Source: Pseudomonadota bacterium
Lineage (GTDB): Bacteria; Pseudomonadota; Gammaproteobacteria; Burkholderiales; SHXO01
Direction of reading: 5' to 3'
DNA length: 8,830 bases
Assembly (NCBI GenBank): GCA_023430065.1
Contig: JAEZCG010000059.1
Coordinates: forward strand, 1-8,830
Made by a program: the position numbers and the translations under genes. Each line of letters opens with the position of its first letter. The stretch's first letter is position 1. Below, in pieces: positions 1-5,107 of this stretch. The notes beneath the pieces were generated by a model. The model saw only the letters and a program-made list of their open reading frames with translations, was not told the origin of the DNA and searched no databases.

Positions 1-180
1 CGGAACCGGTGCCGCCGGGGCCGGTGCGGGAGGCGCGGGTGCGGACGGATCCGGTGCCGCTGGCCTCGCCGCGGGAGACGCCGGTGCGGGTGGAACCGGC
101 GCGGACGGAACCGGTGCCGGCGGGGCCGGTGCGGGAGGGACCGGTGCCGCTGGGGTCGGCGCGGGTGACGCCGTCGGTGC
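1..180 (+). repeat. Degenerate Gly/Ala-coding repeat region
   Basis: Bases 1-33 recur at 106-138 with a single mismatch (period 105 bases, 35 codons). Shorter variants, such as units beginning CCGGTGCCGCTGG near 51 and 142, lie between and after them with insertions or deletions in multiples of three. The coding frame reads as Gly-Ala-Gly with occasional Asp, Thr and Val. Such a tract is probably a flexible linker in the OmpA-like protein and is prone to length change by recombination or slippage. Confidence 0.75.
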
Positions 181-739
181 GGACGGGATGGGCGCAGACG
201 GACTGGCGGCCGGAGGCGCTGCCGCCGGGGATGCCTCGGCTTCGGGTGGCGAGGACGCCGACGCGGTCGGCATGATCGAGGCACCCGGCAAGAGCGTGCG
301 CGTGGACGAGGAGGTCAGTGCGCAGACCCTCGGCGGCATGCTGCCGCTGTCGGTGGGCGTGGACGAGGAAGGTCAGTTCGATTTCGATCAGGCGGTGGTG
401 CGCGACGATGTGAGGACGGTGCTCGACGAGCTGGCGCTGCGTCTGCACGAGGCCGAGTGGGACCGCCTGGACGTCATCGGCTACACCGACCGGCTCGGGA
501 CGCCCGAGTACAACCAGCAGCTGTCCGAGCGCCGGGCTTGGGCGGTCGCCCGCTACCTGGTCGACCAGGGCATTCCGTTGAGCAAGCTGAGGGTCGAGGG
601 GCGCGGCGAGCGCAACTCGGTGGTGGCCGAGGGCGAATGCGAGAACATGGGGCATAGCGAACTGATCGCGTGCCTGCAGAAGGATCGCCGCGTCGAACTC
701 GAGGCGACGATCCGCCGCACGCAGGCGAGAATCGAATAG
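2..739 (+). CDS. OmpA-family outer-membrane/peptidoglycan-binding protein, 3' part
   Basis: The reading frame is open from base 2, so the protein is cut by the window edge; 245 residues are visible. Residues 1 to about 85 are almost only Gly, Ala, Asp and Thr, in degenerate repeats. Residues about 115-245 form an OmpA C-terminal domain, which in known members holds the outer membrane to peptidoglycan by binding meso-diaminopimelate. The binding pair equivalent to E. coli OmpA D271 and R286 is present as D163 (in GYTDR) and R178 (in LSERRA). The closing block (CLQKDRRVELEA) and two cysteines, C213 and C224, match the cysteine pair of E. coli OmpA. The N-terminal part, whether barrel, lipoprotein anchor or only a linker, is not visible. 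The ATG at base 188 is in frame but lies inside the repeat and is probably not the start. A strong terminator follows 20 bases after the stop. The domain call is secure; the protein's overall class is not. Confidence 0.9.
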   Translation, partial: GTGAAGAGAGGAGADGSGAAGLAAGDAGAGGTGADGTGAGGAGAGGTGAAGVGAGDAVGADGMGADGLAAGGAAAGDASASGGEDADAVGMIEAPGKSVRVDEEVSAQTLGGMLPLSVGVDEEGQFDFDQAVVRDDVRTVLDELALRLHEAEWDRLDVIGYTDRLGTPEYNQQLSERRAWAVARYLVDQGIPLSKLRVEGRGERNSVVAEGECENMGHSELIACLQKDRRVELEATIRRTQARIE

Positions 740-759
740 ACACGCGCGATGCGCACGGC

Positions 760-787
760 AAGAGGGCCGCTCGGCCCTCTTTTTTTT
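760..787 (+). terminator. Rho-independent terminator after the OmpA-like gene
   Basis: A perfect 9-bp stem (AAGAGGGCC pairing with GGCCCTCTT) with the 4-base loop GCTC is followed by eight T residues in total. It lies 20 bases after the TAG of the OmpA-like gene, so that transcript ends here and the downstream aldolase gene needs its own promoter. Confidence 0.93.
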
Positions 788-789
788 CG

Positions 790-798
790 TGCTAGCCT
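790..798 (+). promoter_or_regulatory. Putative extended -10 promoter for the aldolase-kinase operon
   Basis: TGC followed by TAGCCT matches the extended -10 form TGn-TAnnnT. It sits directly after the upstream terminator. Only six bases separate the box from ATG 805, so a normal start site would fall on or next to the A of the ATG, giving a leaderless mRNA. This agrees with the absence of a Shine-Dalgarno sequence. No convincing -35 box is seen. This is a motif match only. Confidence 0.4.
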
Positions 799-804
799 TC
801 GCGC

Positions 805-1467
805 ATGGTCACTGATCCGGCATCCGGCGGCGACGCCGAACTGCTGCGTCGACTGCGTGCGGCGCGCGTCATTCCCGTGCTCCGACTCGCGCAGCGGGAG
901 AGCGCGGCGCGCGCGCTCGATCTGCTGATCGAAGCAGGCTACCCGACCATCGAATTGACGCTCACGACGCCCGGTGCGATCGCGCTCCTGGCCGATCTGC
1001 GCCGCCGCGCGGCGCCGGGATTCCTGATCGGCGCAGGCACGGTACTCGACCTCGACCGTGCGCGCGCCTGCCTCGACGTCGGCGTCGACTATCTGGTCTC
1101 GCCATGCCTGGTGCCGGAGCTGTGCGAAGTGTCCCGCGCAGCCGGTGCGGCGGCGCTGGTGGGCGCATTCACGCCGAGCGAGGTGCTGACGGCCTGGCGG
1201 AGCGGCGCGGCGGCAGTGAAGGTCTTCCCGGCATCGAGCGGTGGCCCGTCCCACCTCGCCGCCCTGCACGCGGTGTTTCCCGACATCCCGCTGTGTCCGA
1301 CCGGCGGCGTATCGCTCGTCAACATGGCGGACTACTTCAAGGCAGGGGCTGCCTTCGTCGGCGTCGGCAACAACGTCATCGACCAGGCGTCGCTGGCGGC
1401 GGGCCACGACGCGCAAGTCGTCCGTCATGCCCGTGCCTTTCTCGAATTGGCCGCCGGGCTTGCGTGA
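805..1467 (+). CDS. eda: KDPG/KDPGal aldolase (Eda/DgoA family)
   Basis: This 220-residue class I aldolase cleaves 2-keto-3-deoxy-6-phosphogluconate to pyruvate and glyceraldehyde-3-phosphate, the last step of the Entner-Doudoroff pathway. The Schiff-base lysine is K139 in VKVFPAS. The catalytic glutamate is E50 in IELTLTT. GAGTVL (76-81) and the phosphate-binding loops PTGGVS (165-170) and VGVGN (185-189) are in the expected order. Length is normal for the family. The segment GPSHLAALHAVFP after the lysine resembles E. coli DgoA, so the galactonate isomer (KDPGal) is a possible substrate too. The ATG is the first in frame and no Shine-Dalgarno sequence precedes it. The stop overlaps the next gene's GTG by four bases (GTGA), indicating an operon with the KDG kinase and probable translational coupling. 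Family is certain; the exact sugar epimer is not. Confidence 0.93.
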   Translation: MVTDPASGGDAELLRRLRAARVIPVLRLAQRESAARALDLLIEAGYPTIELTLTTPGAIALLADLRRRAAPGFLIGAGTVLDLDRARACLDVGVDYLVSPCLVPELCEVSRAAGAAALVGAFTPSEVLTAWRSGAAAVKVFPASSGGPSHLAALHAVFPDIPLCPTGGVSLVNMADYFKAGAAFVGVGNNVIDQASLAAGHDAQVVRHARAFLELAAGLA

Positions 1468-2417
1468 GCGCGCCGGAGCCCACAGCGTTCGATCCGACTT
1501 CGGTCGACATTCTCTCGCTGGGCGAGCCGCTGTACGAGTTCAGCGCGTTGCCGGACCGTTCGGGCTACTGGCTGCAGGGATTTGGCGGCGACACCATGAA
1601 CTGCGCGATCGCCGCCGCCCGCCAGGGTGCGCGGGTCGGCTACCTGACGCGCATCGGCGCGGACGCGTTCGGTGAGGATCTGCTGCGGCTCTGGCGCGCC
1701 GAGCGTGTGGATGTCGCCGGGGTGGAAATCGACGCCCAGGCTCACACCGGCGTCTACTTCGTCCGCCACGGTCCGCAAGGCCACACCTTCAGCTACCTGC
1801 GTGCCGGCTCGGCCGCCAGCCGCCTGTCGCCGGACAACGTGCCGCTCGCGCGGGTGCGTGCGGCGCGCTACTTTCACACCTCGGGGATCACGCAGGCGAT
1901 CAGCAGCAGCGCGTGCGACGCAGCCTTCGTCGCCATGCAGGCAGCGCGGGAGGCGGGCGTGCAGGTCGTGTACGACGCGAATCTGCGGCTGCGCCTATGG
2001 CCCGTTGCACGCGCGCGCGCGGTCATCGCTGCGGCGCTGGCGATGAGCGACGTATTCCTGCTCAGCAGCGACGAGGCGCAGACGCTGGCCGAACAGACGC
2101 AGCCCGAGCGCATCCTCGACTGGTGCCGGCAGCGGGGCGCCCGGCGGGTCGCGCTCAAGCTCGGTAAGGATGGTGTCATCGGATGGGATGGCGAGCGGCA
2201 CGCGCACGTTCCGGCGCATCGCGTGGCGTCGGTGGACGCGACGGGCGCAGGAGACTGCTTTGCCGGCGCGCTGATGGCACGCCTGGCCGCAGGCGACGAC
2301 TTCTGGCGTGCGGTGCGCTACGCCAACGCCGCGGCGGCGCTCACGACCACCGGATACGGCGCCGTGGCGCCGTTGCCCACGCCCGACGCGGTGGAACGAC
2401 TGCTCGCGGAGACGTGA
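1464..2417 (+). CDS. kdgK: 2-keto-3-deoxygluconate kinase (PfkB family)
   Basis: This 317-residue sugar kinase of the ribokinase/PfkB fold probably phosphorylates 2-keto-3-deoxygluconate (KDG) with ATP, giving the substrate of the aldolase encoded just upstream. The N-terminal substrate motif GGDTMN is at 41-46, after the LGEPLYEF strand typical of KDG kinases. The C-terminal PfkB signature DATGAGDCFAGAL starts at residue 258, with catalytic base D264 and the GAG anion hole before it. The GTG start at 1464 is chosen because it forms a GTGA overlap with the aldolase stop and lies just before the first beta strand. An ATG at 1104 in the same frame is only an open extension inside the aldolase gene. 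No Shine-Dalgarno sequence is evident, which fits coupling. Related PfkB kinases act on other keto-deoxy sugars; the neighbouring aldolase supports KDG or KDGal. It converges with the minus-strand gene ending 28 bases downstream. Confidence 0.9.
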   Translation: MSAPEPTAFDPTSVDILSLGEPLYEFSALPDRSGYWLQGFGGDTMNCAIAAARQGARVGYLTRIGADAFGEDLLRLWRAERVDVAGVEIDAQAHTGVYFVRHGPQGHTFSYLRAGSAASRLSPDNVPLARVRAARYFHTSGITQAISSSACDAAFVAMQAAREAGVQVVYDANLRLRLWPVARARAVIAAALAMSDVFLLSSDEAQTLAEQTQPERILDWCRQRGARRVALKLGKDGVIGWDGERHAHVPAHRVASVDATGAGDCFAGALMARLAAGDDFWRAVRYANAAAALTTTGYGAVAPLPTPDAVERLLAET

Positions 2418-2445
2418 CGCCTGGCGCGGGATCCAGGGGCTGCGA

Positions 2446-2835
2446 TCAGCACATCACGCAGGTCTTCTTGCACGCCACCGGGGCATCTTCCAGCGGATTC
2501 CACTTCTCCGGCGCGTACTCGTACGGGCACGCTGCGATGCGCGGCCGGCCGCTGCCCTCGGCCTGGTAGGCCGGCAGCGACTCGACCTCGCCGGGCCCCA
2601 GCGTCACCACGTCGGTGATCTCGGCCGTGCACGGCCGCGAACTGGACGGGCTGTCGATGCAGTAGCTGAAGTTGACGCGGTCGCTGCATACGTTGGAGAT
2701 GGTCGCGCTGCCGTCGGGCCTCGCCATGAAATGCAGGCAGCCCGATACGTCGGCGCCGATGGCGCTCCCCTGCAGAGTGAATACACCCGCGGCGCAGAGC
2801 GCGACGAATTCCCGGCGCAGCGTCATGGCCGCCAT
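2446..2835 (-). CDS. Small secreted eight-cysteine protein of unknown function
   Basis: This 129-residue protein is one I do not recognise. Residues 1-28 look like a Sec signal peptide: positive residues (LRRE), a hydrophobic core (FVALCAAGVFTL) and small residues ending at A25 or A28. The mature part holds eight cysteines (33, 50, 59, 69, 103, 122, 126, 129), an even number suited to four disulfides in the periplasm. It ends in CKKTCVMC, where the last residue is Cys (CX3CX2C). A Pro/Gly-rich middle (LGPGEVESLP) suggests a small beta fold. The start at 2835 lies two bases after the stop of the glutathione transferase gene, so the two are probably co-transcribed and coupled; a second ATG at 2826 in the same frame would shorten it by three residues. 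No Shine-Dalgarno sequence is visible for either. Metal binding by the tail is possible but unproven. Confidence 0.8.
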   Translation of the reverse strand: MAAMTLRREFVALCAAGVFTLQGSAIGADVSGCLHFMARPDGSATISNVCSDRVNFSYCIDSPSSSRPCTAEITDVVTLGPGEVESLPAYQAEGSGRPRIAACPYEYAPEKWNPLEDAPVACKKTCVMC

Positions 2836-2837
2836 GC

Positions 2838-3455
2838 TCACGCGAAGGGGTTCATGCCCTTCTGCACACCGGGGCGCGCCCCCATCCTCGCCCCCCACGC
2901 ATGCAGCGCGGCGAAGCCGCCGGCGGCGTCGATCAACGCCTTGCGGGCGAAGTAATTGGGATAGATCATGAAGTCGGCGACCGACAGTTCGCCCGCGATG
3001 AACTCGTTGCCCTTGGCGAGCTGCGCGTCGCACACCGACAGGTACTTCAGGAAGCGTTTGCGGAAGTGCTCGGTGATCGCCTCGTTCTTCTCCGGCGCCA
3101 CCACCTCGAGCTGAAAGATCGCACCGCTCGCTGCTGCGACGTCGGTGGCGCCGAGCATGAACCACCGCAGCACGGCAGCCCGGGCAGCAGGGTCCTTAGG
3201 CAGGAACCTGCCCGACTTCTCCGCCGCATACAGGATGATGGCTCCCGACTGGGCAAGCGTGACTTCGCCGCCTGGGGCATCGTGATCGACCATCACCGGG
3301 ATCTGCCCGGCGGGATTCATGGCGAGGAAGGCGTCGGTGCGCTGTTCGCCCTTGACCAGGTCGACTTTGTGCGCACGGTACTCAAGGCCGCATTCGGCCA
3401 GTGCCACGGCCGCGCGAAAACCGTTCGCGGTGCCGGCGAGATACAGATCGATCAA
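2838..3455 (-). CDS. Glutathione S-transferase family protein, YfcG/Ure2p-like
   Basis: This 205-residue cytosolic protein has an N-terminal thioredoxin-like domain (about 1-80) and a C-terminal helical domain (about 90-205). The N-terminal block IDLYLAGTANG resembles the YfcG/Ure2p type, in which the Thr and Asn equivalent to T9 and N11 shape the glutathione site. NPAGQIPV (47-54) contains the cis-proline P53. The gamma-glutamyl-binding Glu-Ser pair appears as Gln-Ser (Q69-S70). SVADFMIYP in the C-terminal domain matches the usual structural Asp motif. I chose the TTG start at 3455 because GGAGGAGA lies five bases before it, it begins exactly at the first beta strand, and a perfect TATAAT lies upstream. 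The frame stays open to an ATG at 3587, but that extension has no GST-like sequence and contains the promoter. YfcG-type enzymes act as disulfide-bond oxidoreductases or peroxidases; the real substrate here is unknown. Confidence 0.9.
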   Translation of the reverse strand: MIDLYLAGTANGFRAAVALAECGLEYRAHKVDLVKGEQRTDAFLAMNPAGQIPVMVDHDAPGGEVTLAQSGAIILYAAEKSGRFLPKDPAARAAVLRWFMLGATDVAAASGAIFQLEVVAPEKNEAITEHFRKRFLKYLSVCDAQLAKGNEFIAGELSVADFMIYPNYFARKALIDAAGGFAALHAWGARMGARPGVQKGMNPFA

Positions 3456-3460
3456 GGCTG

Positions 3461-3468
3461 TCTCCTCC
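3461..3468 (-). promoter_or_regulatory. Strong ribosome binding site deciding a TTG start
   Basis: GGAGGAGA on the minus strand is nearly a full anti-16S match and ends five bases before the TTG at 3455. It is the best Shine-Dalgarno sequence on the minus strand of this window and is the main evidence for the non-ATG start of the glutathione transferase. Confidence 0.8.
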
Positions 3469-3485
3469 GATGAATGGTGGTCCGG

Positions 3486-3491
3486 ATTATA
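3486..3491 (-). promoter_or_regulatory. Perfect -10 box (TATAAT) upstream of the GST operon
   Basis: The minus strand reads TATAAT at 3491-3486. A start site about seven bases downstream would give a leader of some 24 bases before the TTG, which includes the Shine-Dalgarno sequence. No good -35 match is found at 16-18 bp spacing, so it may be weak or need an activator. It is striking in DNA of this GC content. Confidence 0.55.
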
Positions 3492-3625
3492 GATCGCCGG
3501 CCCGATGCAGCACGACATGCGCGTCCCGGGCATCTCGTGGTTCATGACGATCGCAAGGGCAATGCATTCGGGGTGCCCCTTGGTCACGCGCCTCAGGGCC
3601 GCTCACCGTAAGCGCCTGGCGGGAG

Positions 3626-3634
3626 TGGTAGTCT
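3626..3634 (+). promoter_or_regulatory. Putative extended -10 upstream of the glycosyltransferase
   Basis: TGG followed by TAGTCT matches TGn-TAnnnT and lies in the divergent intergenic region. A start site near 3641 would put the ATG at 3645 only a few bases from the transcript's 5' end. No -35 box is evident. Motif match only. Confidence 0.3.
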
Positions 3635-3644
3635 TGCGGGCCTG

Positions 3645-3701
3645 ATGACCCGCACACCGCCTCGTTTCGTCTCGCTGCCCGCCGGGGCCGGCTTGGCATG
3701 A
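3645..3701 (+). CDS. Possible 18-codon leader ORF before the glycosyltransferase
   Basis: The frame runs from ATG 3645 through 18 codons (MTRTPPRFVSLPAGAGLA) to a TGA at 3699-3701. That stop overlaps the glycosyltransferase start as ATGA, the usual geometry for translational coupling. The glycosyltransferase itself lacks a clear Shine-Dalgarno sequence, so ribosomes finishing this short ORF could restart there. An extended -10 match ends ten bases before its ATG. The peptide has no recognisable motif and the overlap may be chance. Confidence 0.25.
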   Translation: MTRTPPRFVSLPAGAGLA

Positions 3702-4792
3702 ACGTCCTGCACGTCGAGGCAGGCCGTAATCTGTACGGCGGGGCCCAGCAGGTGCTCTATCTCCTGGAAGGCCTGCACGTGCGGGGCGTGCGCAACGTGC
3801 TGGCCTGTCCGCGCGGCTGCGCGCTCGCCCGCGCTGCGGCGCCGTTCGCGCGCGTGTACGAGGTGCCGATGTGGGGCGACATGGACGTGCTCATGGCGCT
3901 ACGCCTGTACCGCCTCATGCGGCGCGAGCGCCCCGATATCGTGCACCTGCACAGCCGCATCGGTGCCGATGTCATGGGCGGTATCGCCGCCCGCCTGGCC
4001 GGGCTTCCCGTGGTGTATTCCCGGCGCCAGGACAACCCGGAGCCGGCTTGGTCGGTGCGCCTGAAATACCGCTTGCACGACCGGGTGATCGCGATCTCGG
4101 ACGGGATCGCGCGGGTGAAGCTGGCCGAAGGCCTGTCGCCGCAGCGGCTGCGGGTGGTGCGTAGCGTCGTGGACGCGCGGCCCTATCGCGGCGTTCCGGA
4201 GCGGGCGTGGTTTCGCAAAGAGTTCGGCCTGCCCGAGGGCGCGCACGTGCTCGCCGTGGTGGCGCAACTGATCGAGCGAAAAGGCCATCTCGTGCTCCTG
4301 GATGCGCTGCCGCCGCTGCTGGAGGAGTTCCCCGCACTGCACGTGCTCTTCTTCGGCAAGGGACCGCTCGACGCGCGCCTGCGCGAAGCGATCCGCGACG
4401 GCGGGATGGAGGGTCGCGTCAGGCTGGCCGGTTTCCGCGCCGATCTGCCGCGCATCCTCCCCTGTCTCGACCTGCTGGTGCATCCGGCGTATCGGGAGGG
4501 CTTGGGCGTGTCGCTGCTGCAAGCGTCTGCCGCCGGCGTGCCGATCGTGGCGTGCCGCGCGGGAGGCATCCCGGAGGCCGTACGCGACAGCGTGAACGGG
4601 CTGCTCGTCGCGCCCGGCGATGCGGATGCACTGCGCGCGGCGATCGGTCGGCTGCTGCGCGACCCGGTCCTCGCGCGGGCGCTGGGCGATGGCGGCCGCG
4701 AGTTGGTGGCCAAGGAGTTCTCGCCCGACACCATGGTCGAGGGCAATCTCGCTGTCTATCACGAGGTGCTGGCGGAGAAGGGGCAGCGCTGA
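3698..4792 (+). CDS. GT4-family glycosyltransferase (GT-B fold)
   Basis: This 364-residue cytosolic or membrane-associated glycosyltransferase moves a sugar from an NDP-sugar to an acceptor. The N-terminal acceptor domain carries the glycine-rich loop NLYGGAQQV (11-19) and HLHSRIGADVMG. The C-terminal donor domain begins near residue 185 (VLAVVAQLIERKGH), with FFGKGPL and the nucleotide-sugar segment REGLGVSLLQASAAGVPIV. The EX7E motif of this fold is present in modified form: E267 is kept but the second position is Q275. AGGIPE follows. There is no signal peptide or membrane segment. The next gene downstream, across a 315-base repeat region, is a Kdo hydroxylase, so an LPS-core role is plausible but inferred. 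Donor and acceptor cannot be told from sequence. The ATG at 3698 begins at the first strand (MNVLHVEAG) and fits well. Confidence 0.88.
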   Translation: MNVLHVEAGRNLYGGAQQVLYLLEGLHVRGVRNVLACPRGCALARAAAPFARVYEVPMWGDMDVLMALRLYRLMRRERPDIVHLHSRIGADVMGGIAARLAGLPVVYSRRQDNPEPAWSVRLKYRLHDRVIAISDGIARVKLAEGLSPQRLRVVRSVVDARPYRGVPERAWFRKEFGLPEGAHVLAVVAQLIERKGHLVLLDALPPLLEEFPALHVLFFGKGPLDARLREAIRDGGMEGRVRLAGFRADLPRILPCLDLLVHPAYREGLGVSLLQASAAGVPIVACRAGGIPEAVRDSVNGLLVAPGDADALRAAIGRLLRDPVLARALGDGGRELVAKEFSPDTMVEGNLAVYHEVLAEKGQR

Positions 4793-4817
4793 CGGGACGG
4801 CGCGGCCCGACACACGT

Positions 4818-4879
4818 CCGGTTTCCCTCGGTGCCATCCAGAAGCGAACCGGTTTCCCTCGGTGTCATTCAGAAGCGAA
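4818..4879 (+). repeat. 31-bp tandem duplication, part of a REP-like cluster
   Basis: Two head-to-tail 31-bp copies lie at 4818-4848 and 4849-4879 and differ at only two positions. Each starts CCGGTTTCCCT and ends in the core CGGTGYCATYCAGAAGCGAA. The core reappears further right, so this is the left end of a larger array. No coding function is supported. Confidence 0.85.
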
Positions 4880-4899
4880 CTGGAGGTGTGCATACCCCG

Positions 4900-4977
4900 C
4901 GGTGTCATCCCGAGCCGAATGGTGGGTGTGCACACCCAAACGGTGTCATCCCGAAGCGAAGCTGAGGGATCCTCGCT
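4900..4977 (+). repeat. REP-like core copies with palindromes
   Basis: Two further core copies lie at 4900-4919 (CGGTGTCATCCCGAGCCGAA) and 4941-4960 (CGGTGTCATCCCGAAGCGAA). The spacers share GGTGTGCATACC (4885-4896) and GGGTGTGCACACCC (4924-4937); the latter is a perfect 14-bp palindrome. The last copy runs into a hairpin at 4960-4977 (GAGG pairing with CCTC, AGC with GCT, one bulged T). Such TCATCCCGA...GCGA...GGATCCTC sequences are typical of dispersed intergenic palindromic repeats in bacteria. The link to any particular REP family or transposase is not visible here. Confidence 0.75.
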
Positions 4978-5005
4978 GTACTTCCTCCCCGCTGTACGGC
5001 CTCCC
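4974..5005 (+). repeat. 16-bp tandem repeat, two copies
   Basis: CGCTGTACTTCCTCCC (4974-4989) is followed directly by CGCTGTACGGCCTCCC (4990-5005), with two mismatches. It abuts the last hairpin of the REP-like cluster. No function is evident. Confidence 0.7.
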
Positions 5006-5071
5006 CGGCAAGTCGCGCTCGCGTTGCTCGCCATGGCAACGGTGGCGTAAGCCGGGACTCAGGCCGCTCGC

Positions 5072-5077
5072 TAGAAT
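5072..5077 (+). promoter_or_regulatory. Putative -10 box for kdoO
   Basis: TAGAAT, one mismatch from TATAAT, lies 30 bases before ATG 5108 and would give a leader of about 24 bases. No acceptable -35 hexamer is present at 16-18 bp spacing. The context after the repeat cluster and 30 bases before a gene makes it a reasonable promoter for the kdoO-ftsH unit. Confidence 0.4.
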
Positions 5078-5107
5078 GCCTCTCTTGCCCCGATCGCGAG
5101 TTCCTCA

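Larger units (their letters stand above)
4793..5107 (+). other. Intergenic region without a gene
   Basis: This 315-base gap between the glycosyltransferase and kdoO holds the REP-like repeats, the 16-bp tandem pair and a -10-like box, described separately. Short open frames across it, such as an extension ending near 4965, are made of the repeat sequence and show no coding character. No clear T-tract terminator for the glycosyltransferase was found; the palindromes may serve that role. Confidence 0.7.

Noticed and set aside
9..275. Pro/Val/Arg-rich repeat protein in another frame at the left edge
   Set aside because: It is the off-frame reading of the Gly/Ala repeat; the frame continuous with the OmpA domain is the coding one.
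553..1428. 291-codon minus-strand frame across the OmpA-like and aldolase genes
   Set aside because: It spans two well-supported plus-strand genes and a strong terminator and shows no domain.
1104..1463. In-frame upstream extension of the KDG kinase
   Set aside because: It reads the aldolase gene out of frame; the GTG at 1464 with a four-base overlap fits the family N-terminus.
2420..2437. Terminator between the convergent kdgK and eight-cysteine genes
   Set aside because: The stem (CCTGG with CCAGG) is only five base pairs with an 8-base loop and no T-run on either strand, so it is too weak to list.
3899..4837. 312-codon minus-strand frame opposite the glycosyltransferase
   Set aside because: Arg/His/Gln-rich composition without motifs, fully antisense to a clear glycosyltransferase.
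4818..4960. CRISPR array
   Set aside because: The repeated cores are degenerate, the intervals are uneven (31, 40 and 41 bases) and the spacers are related to each other and palindromic; no cas gene is present.
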